A stretch of 64,000 bases of DNA from Bacteroidaceae bacterium (GTDB lineage Bacteria > Bacteroidota > Bacteroidia > Bacteroidales > Bacteroidaceae): contig JAKSIO010000001.1 of NCBI GenBank assembly GCA_024398785.1, positions 1-64,000 of the forward strand, read 5' to 3'. The notes beneath the pieces are model-generated. The model made no database searches. It was not told the origin of the DNA and worked only from the letters and a program-made list of their open reading frames with translations. Below, in pieces: positions 1-9,828 of this stretch; the stretch's first letter is position 1, and each line of letters starts with the position of its first letter. A program made the translations under genes and the position numbers.

Positions 1-1
1 C

Positions 2-55
2 GAACTGAACCACGGTGGTGAGCGTATCGATTACAATCCTTTCGTAGCTGAATAA
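2..55 (+). CDS. 3' end of an unidentified CDS (partial)
   Basis: An open frame enters the window and stops at TAA 53-55, giving the tail ELNHGGERIDYNPFVAE. Codon use looks coding, but 17 residues are too few to name a family. A short AT-rich gap follows before the convergent gene on the other strand. Confidence 0.4.
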   Translation, partial: ELNHGGERIDYNPFVAE

Positions 56-114
56 TAATTGTTAGTTATAATTGCTGAGTATTGGTGGTCTGTTTTGCAG
101 ATCACCTTTTTTTG

Positions 115-657
115 TCAGTTGTGAATGTATATTGTTGAGAAATTTACAGAAACCGGATATCGGAATAATGGTCTGTAATCTGAAGAAGAGCTCTCAAGCA
201 CTGTCCCGGCATTGTCCAAATCAAAAACAGATGCGCATTCAGGACATGTGCAATGACCTTTTTCATTGTCAATTGAAAGGCGTGCAGAAGAGATATTGCA
301 TATTGGGCATGCAAGGTCGTAGCACCATATATTTTCGCTGTCCAAGGCCGGTGTCCCAATAATCAGTCCTCCCAGTCCGAACATATAGTTCTGACGTCTA
401 TCGTACTCTGTAAGTATGACTGTGTGTTTTGTATTATCTGGGTAAGTGACTGTAAGTTTTCCGTCTGGTTCTTTTTTTATAGAAATGAACTGATGTGGGC
501 TTTGTATATAATTGAACGGTTCTGTTGTAAGCTCTGCAGAGTAGTTGACTGCATATTGCCTGCAATACATGTCCACGGGCTTTGTACAGCCCCATAAAAG
601 CGTAATGCCCGCTAATGCAGGCATTACTATGCTATGTTTGAAAAACTCACTATTCAC
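115..657 (-). CDS. Small lipoprotein with Rieske-like cysteine cluster
   Basis: A 180-residue product. The N terminus ends in a lipobox (LLWGC, Cys about 24), so it is probably an exported lipoprotein. The C-terminal half has a CPIC pair followed about 20 residues later by CTCPEC, then a G-rich end with RYPV, reminiscent of small Rieske-type proteins, although the usual CxH pairs are not obvious. The start at 657 is GTG; an ATG at 624 would leave only about 12 residues before the lipobox cysteine. A perfect hairpin repeat lies inside the signal-peptide codons (602-627). It sits 12 bp downstream of argH on the same strand. The function is unknown; the metal-site idea is inference. Confidence 0.6.
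   Translation of the reverse strand: MNSEFFKHSIVMPALAGITLLWGCTKPVDMYCRQYAVNYSAELTTEPFNYIQSPHQFISIKKEPDGKLTVTYPDNTKHTVILTEYDRRQNYMFGLGGLIIGTPALDSENIWCYDLACPICNISSARLSIDNEKGHCTCPECASVFDLDNAGTVLESSSSDYRPLFRYPVSVNFSTIYIHN
602..627. repeat. REP-like hairpin inside a signal-peptide coding region
   Basis: Arms GTAATGCC (602-609) and GGCATTAC (620-627) pair perfectly around a 10-nt loop. Read on the minus strand it encodes the MPALAGI part of the lipoprotein signal peptide, a peptide typical of palindromic repeats that have landed in reading frames. Confidence 0.5.
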
Positions 658-669
658 GGTTAAACAAGC

Positions 670-2016
670 TTATTTGCCAGAGTCTATCAGCGATTGTATT
701 GCGCTGTCAATCTTTTCAAACGGGAAGCTTGAAATAATTGCGTCCATTTTCTGTTTTATCCGATCGTTACACAGATTTCCTATGCTGCCCTGGTGCGTAT
801 GGCTAATCTTTTTGTTTGCCTTGAATTTTCCGTTTGCTATATCCTGTCCGACTTTGACATACGCTTCACGGAACGGAACACCCTCCAAAACCAGTCTGTT
901 TACCTCTTCAACGCTGAATATTGGATCATATTTGGAGTCCTCCAGTATGTTGTCCATGGGTGAAATGTTTTTAACCATGTAGGTTACCATGGTAAGAATG
1001 TCAAGAATCTGATCAAACGCAGGCAGGAACAGTTCTTTTATCTGCTGCATGTCGCGGAAATATCCGCTGGGCAGATTATTGGTAATAAGTGTGATATTCT
1101 GTTGTAGGGCCTGTAAACTGTTGCATTTTGCACGTGTGAGTTCGAATACGTCAGGATTCTTTTTGTGAGGCATAATGCTTGATCCCGTTGTACAGTCTTC
1201 CGGAAGTTTGATGAAACCAAAATTCTGGCTGTTGAAAAGACATGCGTCAAATGCAAGCCGTGATAGGGTAGCGGCAACAGTTCCAATTGCAAATGCAACG
1301 TTTTTCTCCAGTTTTCCGCGAGTCATCTGAGCGTATACAACGTTGTAGTTCATTGAATCAAAACCCAACAGTTTTGTTGTCAGGTCTCTGTCAAGAGGGA
1401 ACGATGAACCATATCCGGCAGCAGAACCGAGCGGATTCTGATTGCACATATCAAAGGCAGCCTTGACAAATATCATGTCGTCGGCCAGACTTTCAGCGTA
1501 TGCTCCAAACCATAGTCCAAATGATGATGGCATGGCTATCTGGAGGTGTGTATAGCCCGGTAAATATACGTCCTTATATTTGTTGCTTTGGCCGATTAAA
1601 ACGTCAAATAATTGTTCCATGGCCACCACCATTTCACGCAGTTTACTGCGGGTGAAAAGTTTAAGGTCTACAAGCACCTGATCGTTACGTGAACGTCCGC
1701 TATGTATCTTTTTACCCATTTCACCGTACATTTGCGTTAATTCTGACTCTACTTCTGAATGTACGTCTTCTACATTTGGTGAAATTGTAAACTCCCCATT
1801 ATCAATGGATTGTAAAATCTTGTTCAATCCCTTGAGTAACGTTTTGAGCTCTTCTTCCTTAAGCAGCCCAACTTTCTGCAGCATTGTGATGTGTGCCATT
1901 GAACCAAGCACATCGTAGCGTGCAAGAAGCATGTCCATTTCTCTGTCGCGGCCAACAGTGTACTTCCCTATAAGGGAGTTCATCTCTTTACCGCCTTTGT
2001 CCCAGATTGGTTTCAT
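670..2016 (-). CDS. argH: Argininosuccinate lyase
   Basis: A 448-residue protein matching the fumarase/aspartase superfamily. It has the HSGRSRNDQV segment and the family signature GSSIMPHKKNP, which carries the flexible catalytic loop. It cleaves argininosuccinate to arginine and fumarate, the last step of arginine synthesis, in the cytosol. The length is normal for Bacteroidales ArgH. It follows an SRPBCC protein with a 3-bp gap and pyrE upstream on the same strand, so the three probably form one transcript. No argG is in the window. The start (MKPIWDKGG) fits the short N terminus of the family. Confidence 0.96.
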   Translation of the reverse strand: MKPIWDKGGKEMNSLIGKYTVGRDREMDMLLARYDVLGSMAHITMLQKVGLLKEEELKTLLKGLNKILQSIDNGEFTISPNVEDVHSEVESELTQMYGEMGKKIHSGRSRNDQVLVDLKLFTRSKLREMVVAMEQLFDVLIGQSNKYKDVYLPGYTHLQIAMPSSFGLWFGAYAESLADDMIFVKAAFDMCNQNPLGSAAGYGSSFPLDRDLTTKLLGFDSMNYNVVYAQMTRGKLEKNVAFAIGTVAATLSRLAFDACLFNSQNFGFIKLPEDCTTGSSIMPHKKNPDVFELTRAKCNSLQALQQNITLITNNLPSGYFRDMQQIKELFLPAFDQILDILTMVTYMVKNISPMDNILEDSKYDPIFSVEEVNRLVLEGVPFREAYVKVGQDIANGKFKANKKISHTHQGSIGNLCNDRIKQKMDAIISSFPFEKIDSAIQSLIDSGK

Positions 2017-2019
2017 AAG

Positions 2020-2430
2020 TCAATACTCTATTTTTGAAAGAGCCAGGACAACTTTGTCCAGTCCCTCCTTTATTGGTTTTTCTATAAATTGCGCCATAAT
2101 CATGTTGGCGTCAATCTGAGCTGTAGCCTTTGTTTTGCAACTGTTTTCACCTGTTGCCACCAGCTGTAACCACAATGTCAAACCTACAGGTGCGTTTACT
2201 GCAGATATTTTTATGCATTTTGGTTCTTCCCTTTCAACTACCTGGAGTGTGAATTTTCCTACTGGAGCAACGCTGAAAGTAACAGAATCTTCTGTGCACT
2301 CCATTTCCTGAATCTTGTCCTTTGGCAGTCTGTCGGCAAGAAAGGCTATGTTATTCAAGTCTGAAACCTTGCTGTAGACTTTCCCGATAGGGTAAGGGAT
2401 ATTTTCTATATTGCTCTCAATTCTCTTCAT
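2020..2430 (-). CDS. SRPBCC (START-like) domain protein
   Basis: A 136-residue single-domain protein. The start MKRIESNIENIPYPIGKVY followed by SDLNNIAFL is typical of the polyketide cyclase/SRPBCC fold: a beta strand and a short helical segment, then a long antiparallel sheet, ending in a C-terminal helix (about 110-136). Such proteins bind hydrophobic ligands, but no substrate can be inferred. It lies between pyrE and argH with gaps of 9 and 3 bp, a conserved-looking arrangement implying co-transcription. Confidence 0.8.
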   Translation of the reverse strand: MKRIESNIENIPYPIGKVYSKVSDLNNIAFLADRLPKDKIQEMECTEDSVTFSVAPVGKFTLQVVEREEPKCIKISAVNAPVGLTLWLQLVATGENSCKTKATAQIDANMIMAQFIEKPIKEGLDKVVLALSKIEY

Positions 2431-2439
2431 AACACGTGA

Positions 2440-3075
2440 TTATTTGCCCCAGTTTGACGGGTCTTTTCTCCATTCATGCAGAGTTTCAAGACTTTCTTTT
2501 GTGATGTAGCCTGATTCTATTGCGGCATCAAGCATATTTTCGTAATCTGTAAGTGTAAGCAGTTTTACACCTTCCTGTTCAAATGCCTTTTGTGCTACAT
2601 CAAAGCCGTAGGTAAACGATGCTACCATACCAACTACTGTGTGACCGGCATCGCGAAGGGCGTTTACTGCTTTAAGACTGCTGCCGCCTGTAGAAATCAA
2701 ATCTTCCACTACAGCAACTTTCCAGTCAGGTTCCATGTATCCTTCAATCAGATTTGCAAGTCCGTGGTCTTTTGGTGCAGAACGTACATAAACGAAAGGT
2801 TTGCCAAGAATGTCTGCTACAAGTGCACCCTGGGCAATAGCACCGGTTGCAACGCCGGCAATGACATCGGCATCGGCAAAATTCTCTTTGATGAGCTGTG
2901 CAAGGCCGTCACGTACCATTGTACGCAGAGCGGGATATGACAATGCTTTGCGGTTGTCACAATAGAAAGGTGACTTCCAACCTGAAGCCCATGTAAACGG
3001 GTCATTTGGCTGTACCTTAACTGCGCTGATGCCCAGCAACTCTTTTGCAATCTGTTTTTTAGAAACTGTAACCAT
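2440..3075 (-). CDS. pyrE: Orotate phosphoribosyltransferase
   Basis: A 211-residue type I phosphoribosyltransferase. The PRPP-binding motif is VAVVEDLISTGGSSLKAVNA (about 121-140), and VAGVATGAI and FVYVRSAPKDHG are the pyrophosphate and orotate contacts. It makes orotidine monophosphate from orotate and PRPP in pyrimidine synthesis. It is the first gene of the pyrE-SRPBCC-argH run. A TAnnTTTG promoter box lies on the minus strand at 3107-3114, about 30 bp upstream of the ATG. Confidence 0.96.
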   Translation of the reverse strand: MVTVSKKQIAKELLGISAVKVQPNDPFTWASGWKSPFYCDNRKALSYPALRTMVRDGLAQLIKENFADADVIAGVATGAIAQGALVADILGKPFVYVRSAPKDHGLANLIEGYMEPDWKVAVVEDLISTGGSSLKAVNALRDAGHTVVGMVASFTYGFDVAQKAFEQEGVKLLTLTDYENMLDAAIESGYITKESLETLHEWRKDPSNWGK

Positions 3076-3106
3076 TTGTTTAGATTTTTTATATCAATTT
3101 TCTGTG

Positions 3107-3114
3107 CAAAGTTA
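3107..3114 (-). promoter_or_regulatory. Bacteroidales -7 promoter box for pyrE
   Basis: TAACTTTG on the minus strand fits the TAnnTTTG consensus, with a short leader to the pyrE ATG at 3075. No well-placed -33 box is visible. Confidence 0.5.
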
Positions 3115-3157
3115 CTAGAAAACGCTCAAATAATGAGGTTTTTGCTAAAATTCTTAC

Positions 3158-3165
3158 TAATTTTG
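3158..3165 (+). promoter_or_regulatory. Bacteroidales -7 promoter box for the envelope operon
   Basis: TAATTTTG fits TAnnTTTG and lies 26 bp before the ATG of the DUF6242-type lipoprotein. It is divergent from the pyrE promoter. Confidence 0.45.
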
Positions 3166-3191
3166 TGCACTTTAATATTATTATGTAACTA

Positions 3192-4556
3192 ATGATTGGA
3201 TTTCGCAAACTGTTCCTTCTTGTTTTACCGGTGCTGACCTTTGTTTCGTGTCTGCCTGTTACGCAGACTGAACAGAAACCCATAGCCATACTGGAATCGT
3301 TCTCGATAAGCAGTTTCTATGTTTCAAAAAACGATATAAACAACTATGGGCGTGACACTACTGTAAGAGAGTTGGTTCTTGGCGGACAATATCATTTCAA
3401 CATAGATCAGAAGCGCGGATTGATTTATAATCCTGATTCTCTTCCTTATGGCAGCGATGTGGCCGGCGTGAACATTAATCTCAAGTCTCAAGGCTCAACA
3501 TCTTTTGAGAACACAGGAACCAATTCCGACAAGTATCCGTATATAGCATGGAGTTCGGATTATGTTTTTGATCTGACCCAGCCCCTCAAGGTGCGTGTGG
3601 TTTCTCCCGACAAGAGCTATACAAGAGAATACCAGTTAACGGTAAACGTACACAAGCAGCATCCGGATTCAATGCAGTGGCATAGTGTTCAAATTCCACT
3701 TCTGCAGGAAATGACGGATATTTATACTTCCCAACTTGGTGATTCGCTGGTTTCACTTTGCTATAATGACAGTTACGGCTATTCAGTATTCAAGACGGAT
3801 ATCAAGTCCATGAATACCGTTTATCCTCAGGTTACAGGGCTGGAAGGAACAATACAGTCCATGACAGGGTTTGCAGACAGTTTGTTTGCGAATGATCCTG
3901 ATGGAACTCTCTATATATCGGGAAACGGTTATGAATGGACTGCACAGAATGCTCCCGTAAAGTATCTGCCTGTATGTACCGCCCGCGCAAAGGACGACAC
4001 TCTTTTGTGGGGCTGTTCCGACCAGAATATTCTATGCTCAACCAATGGCATCGACTGGACCGCAACTGAATCGCTCCCTGCAGGTTTTCCAAAGTACAAC
4101 GTATCATATCTTTCATACGAACTCAGGACAAACCCCGGTTTGTTCATGAGCGTTATGGTTGGATACCCAGATAATGTTGAATCCACAGCAACGGTATTTG
4201 TAAAAATGTCCGACCAGAATGAGTGGAACAAGATAAATCCTACTTCTCACAGTACTTTGTTACTGCCGTATCTCAGGAACATGACAGTGCTCCATTATGA
4301 CGGGTCGCTGTTTGCTTGCGGGTCAGACAGCCGGGGATTTTATCAGTCCCTTGACAACGGCATCAGTTGGCGTTTCTGTGATTCCTACTGCTACAGTTAC
4401 AGCACATGGAACAACTATATGCAGTATCCAAAGACACTTGCGGAATCAGAATATGATGGCATCATCATATTTCCTGATTCGCAAAACAATATATGGTTTA
4501 TACCATACAGCGGGCAGATGGCATACTATGGCTACATTAACAGACTAAAATACTGA
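3192..4556 (+). CDS. DUF6242-type surface lipoprotein
   Basis: A 454-residue exported protein with a signal peptide and lipobox (TFVSC, Cys about 20). A first all-beta domain (to about 150) is followed by beta-propeller-like strands with repeated W and G residues. This matches the DUF6242 lipoproteins that in Bacteroidales precede the DUF6089 barrel and uppS. Its exact role is unknown; position suggests envelope biogenesis. It starts a tight plus-strand run: 4 bp to the next gene, then ATGA overlaps. Confidence 0.75.
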   Translation: MIGFRKLFLLVLPVLTFVSCLPVTQTEQKPIAILESFSISSFYVSKNDINNYGRDTTVRELVLGGQYHFNIDQKRGLIYNPDSLPYGSDVAGVNINLKSQGSTSFENTGTNSDKYPYIAWSSDYVFDLTQPLKVRVVSPDKSYTREYQLTVNVHKQHPDSMQWHSVQIPLLQEMTDIYTSQLGDSLVSLCYNDSYGYSVFKTDIKSMNTVYPQVTGLEGTIQSMTGFADSLFANDPDGTLYISGNGYEWTAQNAPVKYLPVCTARAKDDTLLWGCSDQNILCSTNGIDWTATESLPAGFPKYNVSYLSYELRTNPGLFMSVMVGYPDNVESTATVFVKMSDQNEWNKINPTSHSTLLLPYLRNMTVLHYDGSLFACGSDSRGFYQSLDNGISWRFCDSYCYSYSTWNNYMQYPKTLAESEYDGIIIFPDSQNNIWFIPYSGQMAYYGYINRLKY

Positions 4557-4560
4557 TTGA

Positions 4561-5268
4561 ATGAGAAAGCTCCGTGGTTTGCTACTGATAATATGCTTTA
4601 TCTTCTGTTCCGGATTGAGGGCACAGGAGGATGGATATTTTCTTGAAATCGGTCCGGCAGGCGGTACTTCCTTTTATTTGGGCGATGCCAACTCAACCTT
4701 ATTTGCTGATTCGCGCGCTTCTTTCGGATTAATGCTGCGGTATAACATCACCCCTTTGTTTTCGCTGAAAGGAAATCTGTTGTATGCAGGCATAAAGGGC
4801 AGTACGGCGCATGCAGATGGAAATATCCCATTTGAAACAACGTTCAGCCGCAATCTGTTTGATTTCGGTGCCCAGTTCGAGGTTAGTTTCTTGAATTACG
4901 GAATACAGACCTTTGGCAATTGTCATAAACTTTCACCATACTTTCTGATAGGTTGTGGCTTTTCCTTTGCACCCAAACCACTGGAAAATAATTTTGCTGT
5001 CAATTTCCCAGTGGGTGCCGGTCTTCGCTATAAGGTGGCAAAAAGAGCCAATCTTGGTTTTGAATGGACCTTCCGTTTTTCATCATCAGACAAGCTTGAT
5101 GTTTCAGAAGATTATTCAGTCTATTCACTGGAGAGTCCGTTCCTGATCAAAGGAAAAGGCTTGCAGAATAAAGACAGCTACAGCATTCTTATGCTTTATG
5201 TTACGATAGATGTTTTGCAGAAACCTTGCAATTGTAACACTCAGGAAATAAAACGCAAAAGGAAATGA
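4561..5268 (+). CDS. DUF6089 outer-membrane beta-barrel protein
   Basis: A 235-residue protein with a cleavable signal peptide ending near GLRAQ. It then shows alternating beta strands of the porin/OmpA-like 8-stranded type, such as [17 protein letters not shown] and [13 protein letters not shown]. It matches the DUF6089 family found directly upstream of uppS in Bacteroidetes. Its stop overlaps the uppS start (ATGA), so the two are translationally coupled. It is predicted in the outer membrane; its molecular role is not established. Confidence 0.8.
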   Translation: MRKLRGLLLIICFIFCSGLRAQEDGYFLEIGPAGGTSFYLGDANSTLFADSRASFGLMLRYNITPLFSLKGNLLYAGIKGSTAHADGNIPFETTFSRNLFDFGAQFEVSFLNYGIQTFGNCHKLSPYFLIGCGFSFAPKPLENNFAVNFPVGAGLRYKVAKRANLGFEWTFRFSSSDKLDVSEDYSVYSLESPFLIKGKGLQNKDSYSILMLYVTIDVLQKPCNCNTQEIKRKRK

Positions 5269-6008
5269 GTTACAAAGAAAAAATAGATATTGACAGAATT
5301 CCGAATCATGTGGCCATCATTATGGATGGAAACGGCCGTTGGGCCGCAGAACGTGGGCTTGAAAGAACAGAAGGGCACAGAGCCGGTGTGGCTGCTGTGA
5401 GAAAAACTGTGGAAGCGGCCGTAAAACTTGGAATAAAATATATCACCCTGTACACTTTTTCTACAGAGAACTGGAAACGTCCTGCATCTGAGATCAAAGC
5501 TCTGATGCAATTGCTGATGGATAATATCGGAGATAAGATCTTTATGGACAACAATGTCCGGTTACGTGTAATCGGCGATATGTCACGTCTTCCGCTTCCG
5601 GTGGCAATTGCTGTCAAAGCGCTCATAAGCAAGACAGAGAACAATAAGGGAACCTGTGTTGTCCTTGCACTCAGTTATTCATCACGTCAGGAAATAACGC
5701 AAATGGTAAAGGATATTGCACTGAAAGTCAAATCCGGGCTTATTGCTGCTGATGACATTACTGAAGATCTGATCAGCAGAAATCTGTCCACAAACTTTAT
5801 GCCTGATCCGGAATTGCTTATCAGAACCAGTGGCGAGCAGCGTATCAGCAACTATCTGCTGTGGCAGATTTCGTATTCGGAATTATATTTCACACCTGTG
5901 TTCTGGCCTGATTTTAATGAAGAAGAGTTATGCCATGCCATATATGACTTCCAGAATCGTGAACGTCGTTTCGGAAAGACAAGTAAGCAGATTGCAGAAA
6001 ATAAATGA
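5265..6008 (+). CDS. uppS: Isoprenyl transferase (undecaprenyl diphosphate synthase)
   Basis: A 247-residue cis-prenyltransferase. The pyrophosphate-binding motif [13 protein letters not shown] is at the N terminus, with [14 protein letters not shown] in the middle and the family signature [20 protein letters not shown] near the end. It condenses isopentenyl diphosphate units to give the C55 lipid carrier for peptidoglycan and O-antigen. It overlaps the upstream barrel gene and the downstream bamA by 4 bp each, tying lipid-carrier supply to outer-membrane assembly genes. Confidence 0.96.
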   Translation: MSYKEKIDIDRIPNHVAIIMDGNGRWAAERGLERTEGHRAGVAAVRKTVEAAVKLGIKYITLYTFSTENWKRPASEIKALMQLLMDNIGDKIFMDNNVRLRVIGDMSRLPLPVAIAVKALISKTENNKGTCVVLALSYSSRQEITQMVKDIALKVKSGLIAADDITEDLISRNLSTNFMPDPELLIRTSGEQRISNYLLWQISYSELYFTPVFWPDFNEEELCHAIYDFQNRERRFGKTSKQIAENK

Positions 6009-8647
6009 TGATGACAATAAAAATCAACATAAAAACAATAGTTTGCTCTTTTCTGGCATCATTTCTTGCCTTTGGTAAAGTTGTGGCGCAGCAGGAAAGC
6101 GCTACTCCTGCAATATACTATTCCGCAACTCCTCAGAATTATATTATCGGCGGAATAACCGTAACAGGAGCGGATGATTATGATCCGGACATACTTATAG
6201 GTTTTGCCGGACTGGCCGTAGGTCAGACCATATCCGTTCCGGGACAGGATATTACAAATGTCTGCAAGCGTTTCTGGGGAAACGGAATGTTTTCCAACAT
6301 TGTGGTTACGGCGGAAAAGATAAAGGAAGATACAATCTGGTTGAATTATGCTCTTACAGAGCGTCCCAAACTGTCTCAGGTAAATTTCCTTGGCATCAAA
6401 AAGAGTGAAATTGAAGAACTGGAAAAAAAGGTTGGGCTTTCAAAAGGAAATCAGGTTACTCCGAATATGCTTGACCGAACAAAGATACTGGTCAAACGCT
6501 ATTATGATGAGAAAGGTTTTAGCAATGCCCGTGTAAACATAGTAGAGAAAGACGATCCTGACTATCCCGGTCAGATTGCTCTTGACATATACATTGACAA
6601 GAACCTCAAGGTCAAGGTTTATCAGATATTCCTGAACGGCGTGGAGCAGGTTGAAGAGAACGTCCTGAAACGTGCAATGAAAAAGACAAACGAACGCAGC
6701 CGTTTTGCAGACTTTCTGCGTACAAAGAAATATGTTGAGAAGGAATATATCAACGACAAGGAAAATCTGATAAACAAATACAACGAATTAGGATATCGTG
6801 ACGCCTGTATACTTTCAGACAGTATCACCAGAAATCCAGATGGTACGCTCAACATCTATATCGACATTGAAGAAGGACAGAAATATTATTTCAGAAACAT
6901 CAACTGGATAGGCAACTCAATCTATCAGGACGAGATTCTGGCCGAGATACTGCACATAAAGAAGGGCGATGTCTACAACCAGAAACTTCTGAAAGAACGT
7001 ACTGAAACAGATGCCGATGCCGTAGGTAATCTTTATTACAACAACGGTTACGTGTTCTATGGTCTTACACCTGTTGAAGTAAACATTGTGGAAGATTCCG
7101 TAGATCTTGAAATGAGAATAGTTGAAGGACCGCAGGCCACATTCAACCACATCAACATCAACGGAAACGACAGGGTGTATGAAAATGTGGTGCGCCGTGA
7201 ACTTTATACGCGTCCGGGCGAATTGTTCTCCAAAGAGGCAATAGAACGCTCTTTCACTCAGATAGGACAGATGGGACATTTCAATCCTGAAGCAATAAAT
7301 CCGGATTTCAAACCTAACACATCTGACGGAACCGTTGACATCAACTGGAATCTTGAATCCAAGGGAAATGATCAGATAGAACTTTCGGCCGGCTGGGGTC
7401 AGACAGGTCTTATTGGCCGTGTTGCTCTGAAATTCACCAATTTCTCTATCCAGAACATGTTCAGGAAAACCGGCAATTACCGTGCATTTATTCCGCAGGG
7501 TGACGGTCAGACATTCTCCATAAGCGGCCAGACTAACGGACGTTACTATCATTCATACAACATATCGTTCCTTGAGCCGTGGCTTGGAGGCAAGCGTCCT
7601 AATTCGTTGTCAGTAAGTCTTTACTATTCAAAACAGACCGATGTCAGCGATACATATTACAATTCCAGTTATTTCAACAACTACTATAACACACTGTACA
7701 ATTACGGCTATAACAGCGCGTACGGTTATGGTAACAGTACGTCGTATGAATCCTTCTATGACCCTGACAAGTATATTACCATGTTGGGAGCTTCAATAGG
7801 ATGGGGAAAGCGTCTGCACTGGCCTGATGATTACTTTACTCTTTATGCCGAGTTGTCATACACCCGTTACAAACTGAAGAACTGGGACTACTTCCTGATT
7901 TCTGACGGTTCCTGCAACAGCGTCAGCCTTAATCTTACATTAGGCCGTAACAGTACAGACAACCAGATATTCCCGCGTCAGGGATCAGAGTTCATGTTTT
8001 CAGTATCTGCAACCCCTCCATATTCATTGTGGGACGGCATAGACTACGAGTCACTGACAGCCACACGTTCCTCTGCTAGTTATAACAGAGAAATGCAGAT
8101 CAAGAACAAATGGGTTGAGTATCACAAATGGAAATTCAAAGCCCGTTCATACATTCCTTTGACAAGCGGTCAGAAATGTCTGGTTCTTTCCACCCGTTTG
8201 GAACTTGGTTTGCTGGGACACTACAACAAATACAAAAAATCTCCGTTTGAGACATTCTATATGGGTGGAGACGGTATGAGCGGAGGTTCATACAATTATG
8301 CTACAGAACTTGTAGGACTCCGCGGTTATGCCAACGGAAGTCTTACTCCGTATATGAGTGAGGGTTATGCCTATACACGTATGAGTGCAGAGTTGAGATA
8401 TCCGCTTATGCTGCAGAATTCCGCAACAATATACGCGCTTGCGTTTGTTGAGGCTGGTAATGCCTGGAACAACGTATCTGATTTCAACCCGTTTGATCTG
8501 AAACGTTCGGCCGGAGTTGGTGCCCGCGTCTTTCTGCCTATGATTGGTCTTATCGGTATAGACTGGGCATATGGTTTTGATATGGTTGGCGGAATAAAGA
8601 ACAACAGTGGCAGTCAGGTACACTTTGTGCTTGGCCAGGAGTTCTGA
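6005..8647 (+). CDS. bamA: Outer membrane assembly factor BamA
   Basis: An 880-residue Omp85 protein: signal peptide (to about 28), POTRA domains from about 45 to 430, then a C-terminal barrel ending in F (VHFVLGQEF). VGLRGY, near the end, is the conserved [VI]RG[YF] element of lid loop 6. It folds and inserts outer-membrane proteins. An unusual Tyr/Asn-rich extracellular loop lies at about residues 547-590. The ATG start at 6005 overlaps the uppS stop; the OmpH/Skp chaperone genes that follow supply clients to it. Confidence 0.96.
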   Translation: MMMTIKINIKTIVCSFLASFLAFGKVVAQQESATPAIYYSATPQNYIIGGITVTGADDYDPDILIGFAGLAVGQTISVPGQDITNVCKRFWGNGMFSNIVVTAEKIKEDTIWLNYALTERPKLSQVNFLGIKKSEIEELEKKVGLSKGNQVTPNMLDRTKILVKRYYDEKGFSNARVNIVEKDDPDYPGQIALDIYIDKNLKVKVYQIFLNGVEQVEENVLKRAMKKTNERSRFADFLRTKKYVEKEYINDKENLINKYNELGYRDACILSDSITRNPDGTLNIYIDIEEGQKYYFRNINWIGNSIYQDEILAEILHIKKGDVYNQKLLKERTETDADAVGNLYYNNGYVFYGLTPVEVNIVEDSVDLEMRIVEGPQATFNHININGNDRVYENVVRRELYTRPGELFSKEAIERSFTQIGQMGHFNPEAINPDFKPNTSDGTVDINWNLESKGNDQIELSAGWGQTGLIGRVALKFTNFSIQNMFRKTGNYRAFIPQGDGQTFSISGQTNGRYYHSYNISFLEPWLGGKRPNSLSVSLYYSKQTDVSDTYYNSSYFNNYYNTLYNYGYNSAYGYGNSTSYESFYDPDKYITMLGASIGWGKRLHWPDDYFTLYAELSYTRYKLKNWDYFLISDGSCNSVSLNLTLGRNSTDNQIFPRQGSEFMFSVSATPPYSLWDGIDYESLTATRSSASYNREMQIKNKWVEYHKWKFKARSYIPLTSGQKCLVLSTRLELGLLGHYNKYKKSPFETFYMGGDGMSGGSYNYATELVGLRGYANGSLTPYMSEGYAYTRMSAELRYPLMLQNSATIYALAFVEAGNAWNNVSDFNPFDLKRSAGVGARVFLPMIGLIGIDWAYGFDMVGGIKNNSGSQVHFVLGQEF

Positions 8648-8722
8648 GTTAGGAGTTCTGAGTTTAACTTTCACGGAAAACGTGGTTAGTTATATGTAGA
8701 AAGGATAAAAAACTGTTTTGGT

Positions 8723-9247
8723 ATGAAAAGTATGAAAAAGATCTTATTGACTATGGTACTTGCAACAGTTGCGGTACTTGGAGCAAATGCGCAGAAATAT
8801 GCGCTTATTGATATGGAGTATATATTGGGAAAAATTCCTGCATACGAGCGTGCCAATGAACAATTAAACCAGTTGTCAGAGAAATGGCAGGCCGAGGTAG
8901 AAGCTCTCTCTGATCAGGCCGAGTCTTTATACAAACAGTATCAGAGCCAGGCTGTGTTCTATTCCGAAGAGCAGAAAGCCAAAAAGGAAGAAGAGATAAT
9001 GCAGATTGAAAAGAATGCCCGTGAGCTCAAACGCAAGTATTTTGATGTGGACGGAGAGTTGTACAAGAAACGTGAAAGTCTTATGTCCCCTATACTTGAC
9101 GAAATATACGAAGCTGTAAAGAGTATAAGTGAACAGGCCGGGTACTATATGGTTATTGACCGTTCATCTGCACAAAGTGTGATTTTTGCTTCGCCAAAGG
9201 CTGACATAAGCAATACAGTGCTTCAAAAGCTGGGTTATTCCAATTAA
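8723..9247 (+). CDS. OmpH/Skp family periplasmic chaperone (first copy)
   Basis: A 174-residue protein with a signal peptide ending near GANAQ. A short beta segment (KYALIDMEYILGKIP) is followed by a long charged coiled coil (about 50-115) and a closing beta segment, the Skp tentacle architecture. Skp holds unfolded outer-membrane proteins in the periplasm and delivers them to BamA, encoded 75 bp upstream. An alternative ATG is 9 bp downstream (MKKILL). A second paralogue follows. Confidence 0.9.
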   Translation: MKSMKKILLTMVLATVAVLGANAQKYALIDMEYILGKIPAYERANEQLNQLSEKWQAEVEALSDQAESLYKQYQSQAVFYSEEQKAKKEEEIMQIEKNARELKRKYFDVDGELYKKRESLMSPILDEIYEAVKSISEQAGYYMVIDRSSAQSVIFASPKADISNTVLQKLGYSN

Positions 9248-9300
9248 TATTATAACTTTGCAACCTGCAATTATTTAGAAACAAATAAAAATCAATCAAT

Positions 9301-9795
9301 ATGAAAAAATTAATTGTTTTGGCACTTCTGGCAGCACCGCTGTCATTGTTTGCACAGAAATTCGGACATGTAAATGTTGAAGAGATTATTCCTTTGATGC
9401 CTGAGTATGCAAAAGCTCAGACAGAGTTGCAGAATACTCAGAAGGAGTATGAGGACGAACTTGTATATATGCAAGAGGAACTTGAGAAAAAGAATGCTGA
9501 ATATCAGGCTCAGGCAAAATCGTTGCCTGAATCTACACGTCAGCGCCGTGAGCAGGAACTGCAGGACATCTATTCAAAGATTGAGCAGTTTTATGCGGAC
9601 AGCCGTGAAAAACTCGACAAACTTACTGCAGAACTTCTTCAGGCTTTGGAGAACAAGGTAATAGAAGCCATTAAATCGATTGGCGATGCCGGTGGTTACA
9701 CCTACATTTTCAGCAATTCCGGACAGATTCCTTACATTGGAAAGGGCAGTGTTGACGTAACCCAGCAGGTTAAGGACAAACTGGGTATAAAGTAA
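9301..9795 (+). CDS. OmpH/Skp family periplasmic chaperone (second copy)
   Basis: A 164-residue paralogue of the preceding gene with the same layout: signal peptide ending at LFAQ, FGHVNVEEIIPLMPEYAKAQ, then a glutamate- and glutamine-rich coiled coil (about 40-115) and a C-terminal beta segment. The tandem pair after bamA is common in Bacteroidales. The gap to the first copy is 53 bp, so co-transcription is likely. Confidence 0.9.
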   Translation: MKKLIVLALLAAPLSLFAQKFGHVNVEEIIPLMPEYAKAQTELQNTQKEYEDELVYMQEELEKKNAEYQAQAKSLPESTRQRREQELQDIYSKIEQFYADSREKLDKLTAELLQALENKVIEAIKSIGDAGGYTYIFSNSGQIPYIGKGSVDVTQQVKDKLGIK

Positions 9796-9828
9796 TTGAA
9801 AACAATAATTTAATTCTTATAAAAACTT

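Noticed and set aside
6917..7552. 211-codon minus-strand frame
   Set aside because: Antisense to bamA, with no signal, domain or promoter.
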